Origin: Rhodopseudomonas sp.
GTDB lineage: Bacteria > Pseudomonadota > Alphaproteobacteria > Rhizobiales > Xanthobacteraceae
Assembly: GCF_013377015.1 (NCBI RefSeq)
Contig: NZ_JACABA010000006.1
Location: 1-64,000, forward strand
Length of the DNA: 64,000 bases
Direction: 5' to 3'
How positions within the stretch are numbered: position 1 is the first letter of the stretch; each line of letters begins with the position of its first letter. The notes below the pieces were generated by a model, which worked only from the letters and a program-made list of their open reading frames with translations, was not told where the DNA came from and did no database searches. Below are positions 28,973-36,983 of this stretch, in pieces. The translations under genes and the position numbers were made by a program.

Positions 28973-29509
28973 TTAGGCTTTCTCTGCCTTGGCCCGCTCG
29001 ATGCCCTCGATGATCAGCCGGTGCGCATCCTCGGCGCCGCCCCAGCGCAGCACCTTGACCCATTTGCCGGGCTCCAGATCCTTGTAGTGCTCGAAGAAGT
29101 GCTGGATCTGCTGCAGCGTGATCTCGGGCAGGTCGCTGTAGGTCTTCACCTTGTCGTAGCGCTGGGTCAGCTTCGATGACGGCACCGCGATAATCTTTTC
29201 GTCGCCGCCGGCCTCATCTTCCATCAGCAGCACGCCGACCGGCCGCACGCTGATGATGGCGCCAGGTACGATGGCGCGCGTATTGGCGACCAGCACGTCG
29301 CAAGGATCGCCGTCATTCGACAGCGTGTGCGGGATGAAACCGTAATTGCCGGGGTAGCGCATGGAGGTATAAAGGAACCGGTCAACCACCAGCGTACCGG
29401 CGGCCTTATCCATCTCGTACTTGATCGGCTCGCCGCCGACCGGCACTTCGACAATGACATTGACCTCATGCGGCGGGTTGACGCCGATCGAAATTGCGTC
29501 GATGCGCAT
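28973..29509 (-). CDS. ppa: Inorganic pyrophosphatase (family I)
   Basis: Hydrolyses PPi to phosphate in the cytoplasm and pulls biosynthetic reactions forward. The 178 residues are standard for the soluble bacterial hexamer. Metal and catalytic residues are in [27 protein letters not shown] and [15 protein letters not shown], followed by [13 protein letters not shown] and [14 protein letters not shown]. Upstream is the GNAT gene, downstream the peptidase; all are on minus but with over 40 bp between, so co-transcription is possible but not shown. Confidence 0.97.
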   Translation of the reverse strand: MRIDAISIGVNPPHEVNVIVEVPVGGEPIKYEMDKAAGTLVVDRFLYTSMRYPGNYGFIPHTLSNDGDPCDVLVANTRAIVPGAIISVRPVGVLLMEDEAGGDEKIIAVPSSKLTQRYDKVKTYSDLPEITLQQIQHFFEHYKDLEPGKWVKVLRWGGAEDAHRLIIEGIERAKAEKA

Positions 29510-29611
29510 CGGAAACTCCGCGCTGGATTGGATGGGAAGGGAAAACGGATTTGCCCGGCGTCAATACGCCCGATGATCCGAGCGGTCCAGTGCTTCGGCT
29601 GCACCGGCGAC

Positions 29612-30121
29612 TTAGGTGGTCCAGGCGAACGCCACCTTGTCGAGCGACTTCGGTCCGAATCGTTCCGACGAGCGAGCGACCATCCGGCCGCCAAGCGCGC
29701 GATAGAATTCGGTCGCCGGTTCGTTGTCCGACAGCGCCCAGATCACCATGCTCTTCAGCCCGCTCTGCACAAGATCGCGCTTGGCCGAAGCGAACAGCCT
29801 CCGGCCAAAGCCGAGGCCCTGGAATTCCGGGCGCAGATAGAGCTCGTAGATCTCGCCTTCGAAATGCAGGCTGCGGGCGCGGTTGCGGCCGTAATTGGCG
29901 TAGCCAGCAACCCGGTCTCCGAAACACAGCACGCTGACGCGGCTGCCTTTGCGGATCGCCGAGTCCCACCAGTTCGGGCCGCGGCGGTTGATCAGCTTCT
30001 CAAGCTCGGCGCCGGGAATGATTCCCTGATAGGCCGAACGCCAGGCTTCGTCATGGGTGGCTGCGACCGCGGATGCATCCGCGGCTTTGGCCGGCCGAAC
30101 CTCGATCAGGGTTGTGCTCAT
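29612..30121 (-). CDS. GNAT-family N-acetyltransferase
   Basis: 169 residues with the four GNAT motifs: IEVRPAKAADASAVAATHDEAW at the start, then IYELYLRPEFQGLGFGRRLF containing the Q/R-x-x-G-x-G/A acetyl-CoA loop, and WALSDNEPATEFYRALGGRM. The substrate is unknown. ATG 30121 is chosen over an upstream start since it has AGG nearby and yields the family N-terminus MSTTLIEVRPA. Confidence 0.88.
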   Translation of the reverse strand: MSTTLIEVRPAKAADASAVAATHDEAWRSAYQGIIPGAELEKLINRRGPNWWDSAIRKGSRVSVLCFGDRVAGYANYGRNRARSLHFEGEIYELYLRPEFQGLGFGRRLFASAKRDLVQSGLKSMVIWALSDNEPATEFYRALGGRMVARSSERFGPKSLDKVAFAWTT

Positions 30122-30388
30122 GACCTGATCAAAGCAAGTCGCGGCCCCGGCTTCAAGGTCCATCGTTAATTATCGGTTAACATGTGGATTTTTTGCATCA
30201 CCCGGCCCGGGAGTGTGCCGAAATCGGACATTTTGTCTGGCGCGGGAGCTGGGAATCACCCGGCCTTCGCGCCAGCGTTTTGAATCGGCGACGCTGCACG
30301 CGACTCGGTTTGGGTTTGGCCGATGATGTTGGATCGGCGCCAGCCTCGAATCGGATTGGATCGGAGATAACTCGCGCGTCATTCGCGC

Positions 30389-31636
30389 TCAGTGCTTGCT
30401 ACCCATCGTCTGGCCCGCCGCGCGTTGTCCGCTGTCGCGGGCGCCGTGGGCGGTGGAGAAGAAATGCGGCGAGGTCGCTTCGCCGGCGAAGAACAAGCGG
30501 TTGTCGACCGGCGTAGCCAGCGCCGCGCGGGCGGAGGCGTGACCCGGCAGCGCGTGCGAGTAGGAGCCGCGCGCGAACGGATCATGCGCCCAGCGCGATT
30601 CCGCCAGCGGCTTCAGCTTGCGGCGATAGTCATTGCCGAGCACCGCGACGATTTCGTCGATGCTCTGCGCCGCCAGCGCGCCGTCGCCCGCATCTTCCAG
30701 TTCGCGCGCGAAGCGGCCGCCGAAAAATCCTTCAATACAGTTCAGTCCGAATGGCCGCAGGTGATAGCTGCCCATCGCGGTGCGCATGGTGGCGACGCGG
30801 AGATTGCCGTCGGTCGGCAGGAGGTTCGGCTCGTCCAGCGCCAGCATCACCTTGTCGGCCAAGCCGAGCGGCAGTTGGCGCGCGGCTTCGACTTTCGCCG
30901 GCAGCGCGGGATGGAACCGGATCGCCTCGTCGGCGATCAGATTGGTTGGCACGGTGACGATCACCTTGGCGGCGCTCAGCGTGCCGCGCGAGGTCTCGAT
31001 CCGGATCCGCGCGCCGGAATGATCAATCAGGCTGACATTGCAATCGAGCGCCACCGGGCACGGCGCGCCATAGGCCGCGATCAGCGCGCCATAGCCGCGG
31101 CGCATCCGCCAGTTGACGCCGGTGTCCTCATAGGCGTGGGTATCCAGGGTCGAGATCCGGTCGAGCTCCGCGCCGTTGACGTAGGTCGAAACCGCGCCGA
31201 TCATCGGGTTCCAACGGTTGCGCGGCTCCAGATAGTCAGCGGCGGGTCGGTCGATCTTGCGCATCGCCGCGTCGTCGGCGCGCTTGTAAAATTCTTCGAG
31301 CGCGTCGGCGAATTCGTCGCGCTCCTTCGGCGGAAACGAGTCGCCGAAACTGGTGTCGCCCCACGGCGGGTGCGACCTGTCGATTTCGAAGCCGAGATGT
31401 TTGGCGATTCCGACAAACGAGTTCCGGTCGGCGGAATGCAGCCAGCCGCAGCCGACGTCGAACTCAATGCCGGGAGCCGCCATGATGGTGTGACCGCGGC
31501 CGCCGAGCCGGTCACGGGCTTCCAGCACGACCAGCGACAGGCCCGAATTGAGGAGCGCGTGGGCGGCGCCAAGGCCGGCGGCGCCAGCGCCGATAATCGC
31601 GACATCGACGTCGGTGGTGAGGTTTTGCAGCGGCAT
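30389..31636 (-). CDS. FAD-dependent amine oxidase (flavin monoamine oxidase family)
   Basis: 415 residues. The N-terminal FAD motif DVDVAIIGAGAAGLGAAHAL is followed by LEARDRLGGRGHT, and the C-terminal FAD segment is RLFFAGEATSPHFFSTAHGA. The middle contains MRRGYGALIAAY, the usual entry to the substrate domain. No signal peptide or membrane helix. The physiological amine is unknown; polyamine or tyramine-type oxidases are similar. ATG at 31636 is used; an in-frame ATG seven codons upstream is possible. Single gene, 3' end separated from the GNAT gene by about 270 bp with no other feature. Confidence 0.9.
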   Translation of the reverse strand: MPLQNLTTDVDVAIIGAGAAGLGAAHALLNSGLSLVVLEARDRLGGRGHTIMAAPGIEFDVGCGWLHSADRNSFVGIAKHLGFEIDRSHPPWGDTSFGDSFPPKERDEFADALEEFYKRADDAAMRKIDRPAADYLEPRNRWNPMIGAVSTYVNGAELDRISTLDTHAYEDTGVNWRMRRGYGALIAAYGAPCPVALDCNVSLIDHSGARIRIETSRGTLSAAKVIVTVPTNLIADEAIRFHPALPAKVEAARQLPLGLADKVMLALDEPNLLPTDGNLRVATMRTAMGSYHLRPFGLNCIEGFFGGRFARELEDAGDGALAAQSIDEIVAVLGNDYRRKLKPLAESRWAHDPFARGSYSHALPGHASARAALATPVDNRLFFAGEATSPHFFSTAHGARDSGQRAAGQTMGSKH

Positions 31637-31728
31637 TGCAGCGGCTCTGTACCACATTCCCCGTGGCGGTTCGATGTCATCGCGCTGACGGGGCGACGGC
31701 CTCGGGCCCCAGCCATGGCAGAAACGAC

Positions 31729-31753
31729 AATGCCCGGCGCGAGGCCGGGCATT
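31729..31753 (-). terminator. Terminator hairpin downstream of typA
   Basis: AATGCCCGGC and GCCGGGCATT form a perfect 10-bp stem with a 5-nt loop, 30 bp beyond the typA stop. The T-tract on the minus strand (GTCGTTTCTG) is weak. Confidence 0.65.
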
Positions 31754-31783
31754 GGGTTCGAATTTTCGATCCAGCAGAGGCTG

Positions 31784-33607
31784 TTAGGCGACCGCTTCCT
31801 TGCTCTTTTCGGCGCGCTTGCGGTCGTTGGCGTCGAGAAACTTCTTGCGCAGCCGGATCGACTTCGGGGTGATCTCGACCAGCTCGTCGCTCTCGATATA
31901 GGCCAGCGCCTTTTCCAGCGTCATCCGGATCGGCGGCGTCAGGCGCACGGCTTCATCCTTCGAGGTGGTGCGGATGTTGCTGAGCTGCTTGCCCTTGAGA
32001 ACGTTGAGTTCAAGGTCGTTCTCGCGGGTGTGCTCGCCGATGATCATGCCCTTGTAGACCTTCCAGCCCGGCTCGATCATCATCGGGCCGCGATCTTCCA
32101 GCTTGAACATCGCATAGGCCACGGCCTCGCCAGCGTCGTTGGAGATCAGCACGCCGTTACGGCGGCCGGCGATCTCGCCCTTGTAGGGCAGGTAGTTGTG
32201 GAACAGGCGGTTCATGATCGCCGTGCCCTTGGTATCGGTCATCAACTCGCCCTGATAGCCGATCAGGCCGCGAGTCGGCGCGTAGAACACCAGACGGAGG
32301 CGATGGCCGCCGGACGGGCGCATCTCGATCATCTCGGCCTTGCGTTCGCTCATCTTCTGAACGACGACTCCGGAGAATTCCTCGTCGACGTCGATCACGA
32401 CTTCCTCGACCGGCTCGAGCACGTTGCCGTCCTCGTCCTTGGTCAGGACGACGCGCGGGCGCGACACGCTGAGCTCGAAGCCTTCGCGGCGCATGTTCTC
32501 GATCAGGATCGCGAGCTGCAATTCGCCGCGGCCCGACACTTCCATCGCGTCGCGGTCGGCGGACTCGACCACCTTCAGCGCGACGTTGCCTTCGGCCTCG
32601 CGCAGCAGGCGGTCACGGATCAGGCGGCTAGTGACCTTGTCGCCCTCGGTGCCGGCCAGCGGCGAGTTGTTGACGATGAACGACATCGACACGGTCGGCG
32701 GATCGATCGCCTGGGCCTGGATCGGAATTTCAACCGAGGGATCGCAGAAGGTGTCGGCGACAGTACCTTTCGGCAGTCCCGCAATGGCAACGATGTCGCC
32801 GGCTTCGGCGATGTCGACCGGCTGACGCTCGAGACCGCGGAACGCCAGGATCTTGGTGATGCGGCCGGATTCGACGGTCTTGCCGTCGCGCGACAGCACC
32901 TTGACCGCCTGGTTCGGCTTCACCGAACCGGACGAGATCCGGCCGGTGATGATGCGGCCCAGATAGGGGTTGGCTTCCAGGATGGTGCCGAGCATCCGGA
33001 ACGGGCCTTCTTCGACGACCGGCGCTGGCACATGCTTGATCACCAGGTCGAACAGCGGCTTCATGCCGACGTCGTGCGACGCGTCCGGAGTGTCGGCCAT
33101 CCAGCCGTTGCGGCCGGACCCGTAGAGGATCGGGAAGTCGAGCTGATCGTCGGTGGCATCCAGCGCGGCGAACAGGTCGAACACCTCGTTGACTACTTCG
33201 GTGATGCGGGCGTCCTGTCGATCGACCTTGTTGATGGCGACGATCGGGCGCAGGCCCAGCTTCAGCGCCTTGCCGACCACGAATTTGGTCTGCGGCATCG
33301 GACCTTCGGCGGCGTCGACCAGCACGATCACGCCGTCGACCATCGACAGAATGCGTTCGACCTCGCCGCCGAAATCGGCATGGCCGGGGGTGTCGACGAT
33401 GTTGATGCGAACGTCTCCCCAGACCACCGAGGTGCATTTGGCCAGGATGGTGATGCCGCGCTCTTTTTCGATGTCGTTGGAATCCATCGCGCGCTCAACC
33501 TGGCGCTGGTTGTCGCGGTAGGTACCGGACTGCTGCAGCAGCTTGTCGACCAGGGTGGTCTTGCCGTGGTCAACGTGGGCGATGATAGCGATATTGCGAA
33601 GGTTCAT
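31784..33607 (-). CDS. typA: Translational GTPase TypA/BipA
   Basis: A ribosome-associated GTPase needed for 50S assembly and stress adaptation. 607 residues with G1 [16 protein letters not shown]3 [12 protein letters not shown]4 NKVDRQDA near 130, then the EF-G-like domains II, III and V and the BipA-specific C-terminal domain ([19 protein letters not shown], then [13 protein letters not shown] and [21 protein letters not shown]). The Lys/Arg/Glu-rich tail ends [12 protein letters not shown] single gene with its own terminator and a 250-bp upstream gap that also holds the TAXI-gene terminator. Confidence 0.98.
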   Translation of the reverse strand: MNLRNIAIIAHVDHGKTTLVDKLLQQSGTYRDNQRQVERAMDSNDIEKERGITILAKCTSVVWGDVRINIVDTPGHADFGGEVERILSMVDGVIVLVDAAEGPMPQTKFVVGKALKLGLRPIVAINKVDRQDARITEVVNEVFDLFAALDATDDQLDFPILYGSGRNGWMADTPDASHDVGMKPLFDLVIKHVPAPVVEEGPFRMLGTILEANPYLGRIITGRISSGSVKPNQAVKVLSRDGKTVESGRITKILAFRGLERQPVDIAEAGDIVAIAGLPKGTVADTFCDPSVEIPIQAQAIDPPTVSMSFIVNNSPLAGTEGDKVTSRLIRDRLLREAEGNVALKVVESADRDAMEVSGRGELQLAILIENMRREGFELSVSRPRVVLTKDEDGNVLEPVEEVVIDVDEEFSGVVVQKMSERKAEMIEMRPSGGHRLRLVFYAPTRGLIGYQGELMTDTKGTAIMNRLFHNYLPYKGEIAGRRNGVLISNDAGEAVAYAMFKLEDRGPMMIEPGWKVYKGMIIGEHTRENDLELNVLKGKQLSNIRTTSKDEAVRLTPPIRMTLEKALAYIESDELVEITPKSIRLRKKFLDANDRKRAEKSKEAVA

Positions 33608-33742
33608 GGCTCTTCTTTAAGGTTGTGCGGGCCGAATGCCCAAAATCAGCGCGATTTCCGGCAATTTCCGGTGAAGCGCCAAACCGCGCGCCGGAGTCTG
33701 CCTTTGCCTGAAACGCGCAAGGATGCCCCCAGGGGCGGACCT

Positions 33743-33775
33743 TAAAAAGCAAGCCCGGCCAAACCGGGGCCGGGC
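33743..33775 (-). terminator. Rho-independent terminator of the TAXI receptor gene
   Basis: On the minus strand GCCCGGCC-CCGGTTT-GGCCGGGC is followed by TTGCTTTTTAAGG. The 8-bp GC stem and T-run fit a strong intrinsic terminator between the TAXI gene and typA. Confidence 0.85.
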
Positions 33776-33857
33776 ACTCAAACGCGTTGCGACGCAATAT
33801 AACCAAAAATCGCGAAAAAACAATGACAGGATGCGAGGATTTCGCAGTCTTGGGATT

Positions 33858-35234
33858 TCAGACCGCCTGCGGGCGCGAATTTCGGACCGCTGGAGCCGGA
33901 ATCCTCGCCAGCAGCGCCTTGCGGTCCGCCACGGCGCTATGGAACTGCTCCAGCGCGATGCTGAAGGCGGTCAGGGCGGCTTCCTCGATCGCGCCGTTTT
34001 CGAAGCTGTTCAGGGTATTGCGCAGGATGTCGTCGGCCTCGCTCTGCATAGCATCGAGTTCTTCGAAGGAATCGCTGCCGCGCGCCACTGCGATCATGTC
34101 GAGCAGCCGGTCGCGCTGCGAAGTGTTGGCAATTCGCTCGTCCTTCTTCAGGTAGCTTGCGAACCAGGCGCCGATCGAGCCGAGCGCGGACAGACCGATC
34201 AGGCTGAACCAGATGTAGTCGCTGTAGCGGTCGAGGAAGCTACGTTCCTCGCCGTCCACATAGGCAGCGGCGCCGGGATGCACCGGAATGGTGGCGTCCT
34301 TGTCGGTGTCCGGGGTTTCGATCTTCGCCGCTTGCGGGAGGTCTGCGATCACGCTCTGGCGCGCGGCGAACAGCTGCCGGGTGAATGCGGAGATGGTGGT
34401 GTCGGACATTCCCGCCCGCGCAACGATGTGATGCGAATAGCTGATCGTCTTGACGTCGTTTTCCGGCCGGGCCGGCGCGCCGCCGAAAGCGCCGGCGGGA
34501 ATCGCCGACGCTTCATAGGTCGGATAATTGGTGGCGATCGCGTCGGCTGCGTCGATCGCCAGGAAGGTCGGTTCGAGTGCGTCGCGCACCGATGCGGCGA
34601 TCGCCTCGCTGATGATTTTGCTGTTGGGGGGCCCGGCGGCGATGAACGCATCGACCTTGCGGTTCCTGACGGCTTCGGCAACGTCGCTGATCGGAAGCAG
34701 GGCGATCTCGACCCTGGCGGGATCGATCGAATATTGCTGCAGGATCGCCTTCAGCAGATCGACATTGGCCTTGGTGTGTCCGATGACGCCAACGCGGCGG
34801 TCGGCAAGCTGGGTGATCTTGGTGATCGCAGCTTCGGGGGTCTCGCCCTCGGCCTTTGGTTTGGCCGGAACCCAGAGCACGGCAACATCCTTGTGCAGTA
34901 CCGCGACGCTCTGGGCATCTTTCGGCACCGCCAGATCGCCGCGGATCACCGCAAGGTCGACCTTGTGAGCCGAAAACGCGGCGGCGCTGGCGAGCGGATC
35001 GCTGGTCAGAACCGGACGCAGGCGAACGTAGTCATGGTCGCGGATGAAAGCCTGGTCCAGCGCCTGAATGACCTTGGCATCGTCGCCGTTCTGCGGGCCG
35101 ACTGCGATCTTCAAGTTCACTGGGCGCATTGCGAAGTAATAGGCGCCGCTCAGCGTCCCGACCAAGGCGAGCGTTGCCGCGAGGGCGACAAAGGTCATCC
35201 TCCGCGTTGCGGATTGCTGGGACGGTTGCGTCAT
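33858..35234 (-). CDS. TAXI-family solute receptor with C-terminal membrane anchor and cytosolic tail
   Basis: 458 residues. One N-terminal helix (about 14-36, VALAATLALVGTLSGAYYFA) leads into a TAXI/NMT1-like periplasmic binding domain (LKIAVGPQNGDDAKV, DLAVIRGDLAVP, VGVIGHTKANVDLLKAILQQY, DAFIAAGPP). A second helix near 325-345 (YIWFSLIGLSALGSIGAWFA) is followed by a roughly 100-residue charged, helical cytosolic tail. Typical TAXI receptors are soluble and paired with a TRAP permease; no dctQM-type gene is near. This form may sense rather than transport, which is inference. It has a strong terminator downstream and is divergent from phhB. Confidence 0.86.
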   Translation of the reverse strand: MTQPSQQSATRRMTFVALAATLALVGTLSGAYYFAMRPVNLKIAVGPQNGDDAKVIQALDQAFIRDHDYVRLRPVLTSDPLASAAAFSAHKVDLAVIRGDLAVPKDAQSVAVLHKDVAVLWVPAKPKAEGETPEAAITKITQLADRRVGVIGHTKANVDLLKAILQQYSIDPARVEIALLPISDVAEAVRNRKVDAFIAAGPPNSKIISEAIAASVRDALEPTFLAIDAADAIATNYPTYEASAIPAGAFGGAPARPENDVKTISYSHHIVARAGMSDTTISAFTRQLFAARQSVIADLPQAAKIETPDTDKDATIPVHPGAAAYVDGEERSFLDRYSDYIWFSLIGLSALGSIGAWFASYLKKDERIANTSQRDRLLDMIAVARGSDSFEELDAMQSEADDILRNTLNSFENGAIEEAALTAFSIALEQFHSAVADRKALLARIPAPAVRNSRPQAV

Positions 35235-35454
35235 CGATCACACCCCGTCGGGCCATCGCTGATCGCTCGGGAAAGCGATCGTCTGAAGCCGAAATTTATT
35301 CTCAATCAGAATCAACCATGTATATCAATATCCAGACAGCTAGGGAGCTCCAACAGCGGCAGGATAGTCGCAGGCTTTGGCCGCATTGTGTCGGTGCTGG
35401 TGGGATGTGGATCGGCTCGTCGCGTCATGTGGCGGGGTAACGCGGGAGGAGTTC

Positions 35455-35760
35455 ATGGCGGAACGTCTATCGGCACAGGCGCGGCATTCGGCGCTGCAGG
35501 CATTGCCCGGCTGGGCCGAGGTGGCTGGCCGCGAGGCGATCGCCCGGACCTTTGTCTTCAAGGACTTCAATGAAGCGTTCGGGTTCATGACCCGCGCCGC
35601 GCTGGTCGCCGAGAAAGCCGATCATCATCCGGAATGGCGCAACATCTATAAGACAGTCGAGGTGGTACTGACGACCCACGATGGCGGTGGCGTCACCGCG
35701 CGCGATATCGATTTAGCAACCGCGATGAACGTCATCGCGCACCAGATCGGCGCCCACTGA
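35455..35760 (+). CDS. phhB: 4a-hydroxytetrahydrobiopterin dehydratase (pterin-4a-carbinolamine dehydratase)
   Basis: Dehydrates 4a-hydroxytetrahydropterin, recycling the cofactor of aromatic amino acid hydroxylases. 101 residues matching the family length. The signature is [26 protein letters not shown] (split here into [10 protein letters not shown] and ADHHPEWRN), with the paired active-site histidines, and [24 protein letters not shown] is 4 nt before ATG 35455. No phenylalanine hydroxylase is adjacent. The YkvA-family gene begins 88 bp downstream. Confidence 0.94.
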   Translation: MAERLSAQARHSALQALPGWAEVAGREAIARTFVFKDFNEAFGFMTRAALVAEKADHHPEWRNIYKTVEVVLTTHDGGGVTARDIDLATAMNVIAHQIGAH

Positions 35761-35848
35761 GGCACCGGCAATCTTGCGGTTGCCGGCCGAAATCCCCAAT
35801 TGCACGGGACGACCGCCGGTGATCGCCGGCGTCCGGGAGTGGGCCACA

Positions 35849-36235
35849 ATGGCATCGGAACACAGCGTGGGATTCGAGCCCGCCGATCGGCTCGCACAGG
35901 ACCCCGAGGGGCTGCGCAAGCGGTTCTGGATCAAGCTGAAGCGGCTGGCGGTGAAGCTGCCATTCGTCGAGGATCTGCTGGCCGCCTATTACTGCGCATT
36001 CGACCGCCAGACCCCGCGCCATGTCCAAATGGCGCTGCTCGGCGCCATCGCCTATTTCGTGCTGCCGTTCGATTTCATCCCCGACATGCTTCCGATCCTC
36101 GGCTTCACCGACGACGCGGCGATCCTCGCCACCGCGCTGCGGATGGTCGCCACCCACATCACCCCGGCGCATCGCGCGGCGGCGCGCGCCGCGATGGCGC
36201 GGGGACTGGACCAGGAAGAAGCGCCCCCGGAGTGA
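35849..36235 (+). CDS. YkvA family protein (DUF1232)
   Basis: 128 residues. The DUF1232 core is AAYYCAFDRQTPRHVQMALLGAIAYF, then VLPFDFIPDMLPILGFTDDAAIL; this IPDxxPxxGxxDD block defines the family and forms one or two membrane-associated helices. Cellular function is unknown. The start at 35849 follows a GGGAG site. Its stop is 12 bp from the stop of the convergent TetR gene. Confidence 0.9.
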   Translation: MASEHSVGFEPADRLAQDPEGLRKRFWIKLKRLAVKLPFVEDLLAAYYCAFDRQTPRHVQMALLGAIAYFVLPFDFIPDMLPILGFTDDAAILATALRMVATHITPAHRAAARAAMARGLDQEEAPPE

Positions 36236-36247
36236 CCGGCCGCCTGG

Positions 36248-36877
36248 TCACTCCGCCGGCAGAAGCCGTCGCAGTGTGCTTGCCGCCAATGTCGCCCTGG
36301 CGTCGATCGTCGCCGCGTTCATCGGTGGCTCGTTGCCAAGCAACAATTGCAGCGGCGAAAACCCGATCAGCACCGAAAAGAACACGTGGATCAGCGATGC
36401 CATCTGGTCGCGCGGAAACAACCCGCGCGCAGCGGCCTGGTCGAAATAGCGCACGAGAGACTGGGTCACCGGAACCTGTCCGCTGGCAGTGAGTTCGCGC
36501 GCCACCGCGCCTTCGCCGCGTCCGGCGATCGCCAGCCGATACATCGCCATTCGGTCGGGGTGCAAGAATTCCGCGAGGAACGTTCGGCCAAAACTTTCCA
36601 GCGTGGCGATGAACTCGGCGCGGCTGTTCGGCACCGGCAAATCCGGAGGCGCCTGCATCCGCTGGCTGCCGTAGCGGACCAGCGCGGCGAGAATCGCCTG
36701 CTTGCTGTCGAAGATCTCGTACAGCGTTCGTTTTGAAATCTTGGCGCGGCGGACGATATCCAGCGTTGTGGCGGCTGCGTATCCCTTCTCGACGAACACC
36801 TCGAAGGCCGCCTTCATGATCGCCTCCCGGCGCCCGCTTGCGCTATCAACATCTTGTTTTTTGTTAGTTTTTTCCAC
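36248..36877 (-). CDS. TetR-family transcriptional regulator
   Basis: 209 residues. The N-terminal helix-turn-helix is RREAIMKAAFEVFVEKGYAA, TTLDIVRRAKISKRTLYEIF, DSKQAILAALV, the standard TetR layout at residues 15-60. The all-helical ligand and dimer domain follows to the end with a hydrophobic HVFFSVLIGFSPLQLLLG. GTG 36877 is preferred; a TTG at 36895 is possible. It is transcribed away from the membrane-fused oxidoreductase across twin palindromes (36901-36952), so it very likely represses that gene and itself in response to an unknown ligand. Confidence 0.93.
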   Translation of the reverse strand: MEKTNKKQDVDSASGRREAIMKAAFEVFVEKGYAAATTLDIVRRAKISKRTLYEIFDSKQAILAALVRYGSQRMQAPPDLPVPNSRAEFIATLESFGRTFLAEFLHPDRMAMYRLAIAGRGEGAVARELTASGQVPVTQSLVRYFDQAAARGLFPRDQMASLIHVFFSVLIGFSPLQLLLGNEPPMNAATIDARATLAASTLRRLLPAE

Positions 36878-36900
36878 TGGCCCCGCGATCTTCAAGAAAA

Positions 36901-36952
36901 CGGTACCAATCGGTACCGAGTATGTTATAGGTGTCGGTACCGAGTAGTACCG
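36901..36952. promoter_or_regulatory. Twin operators CGGTAC-N6-GTACCG between TetR and oxidoreductase genes
   Basis: Two exact 18-bp palindromic sites: 36901-36918 with spacer CAATCG, and 36935-36952 with spacer CGAGTA. Their centres are 34 bp apart. Between and beside them are AT-rich stretches (TATGTTATAGG) that could hold a -10 element. The sites lie 23 bp upstream of the TetR start and 31 bp upstream of the oxidoreductase start, so one dimer pair could control both promoters. Confidence 0.88.
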
Positions 36953-36983
36953 TATTCCGAGACGGCGTCAATTGGAGGCTGCG

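Noticed and set aside
30392-33745. A 1117-codon plus-strand frame
   Set aside because: It runs antisense through the amine oxidase and typA genes, both with full family motifs. Long antisense frames are a known artefact of high-GC codon use; its translation has no domain.
33723-35573. A 616-codon plus-strand frame antisense to the TAXI receptor
   Set aside because: Shadow of a clear minus-strand gene with signal and binding-domain motifs.
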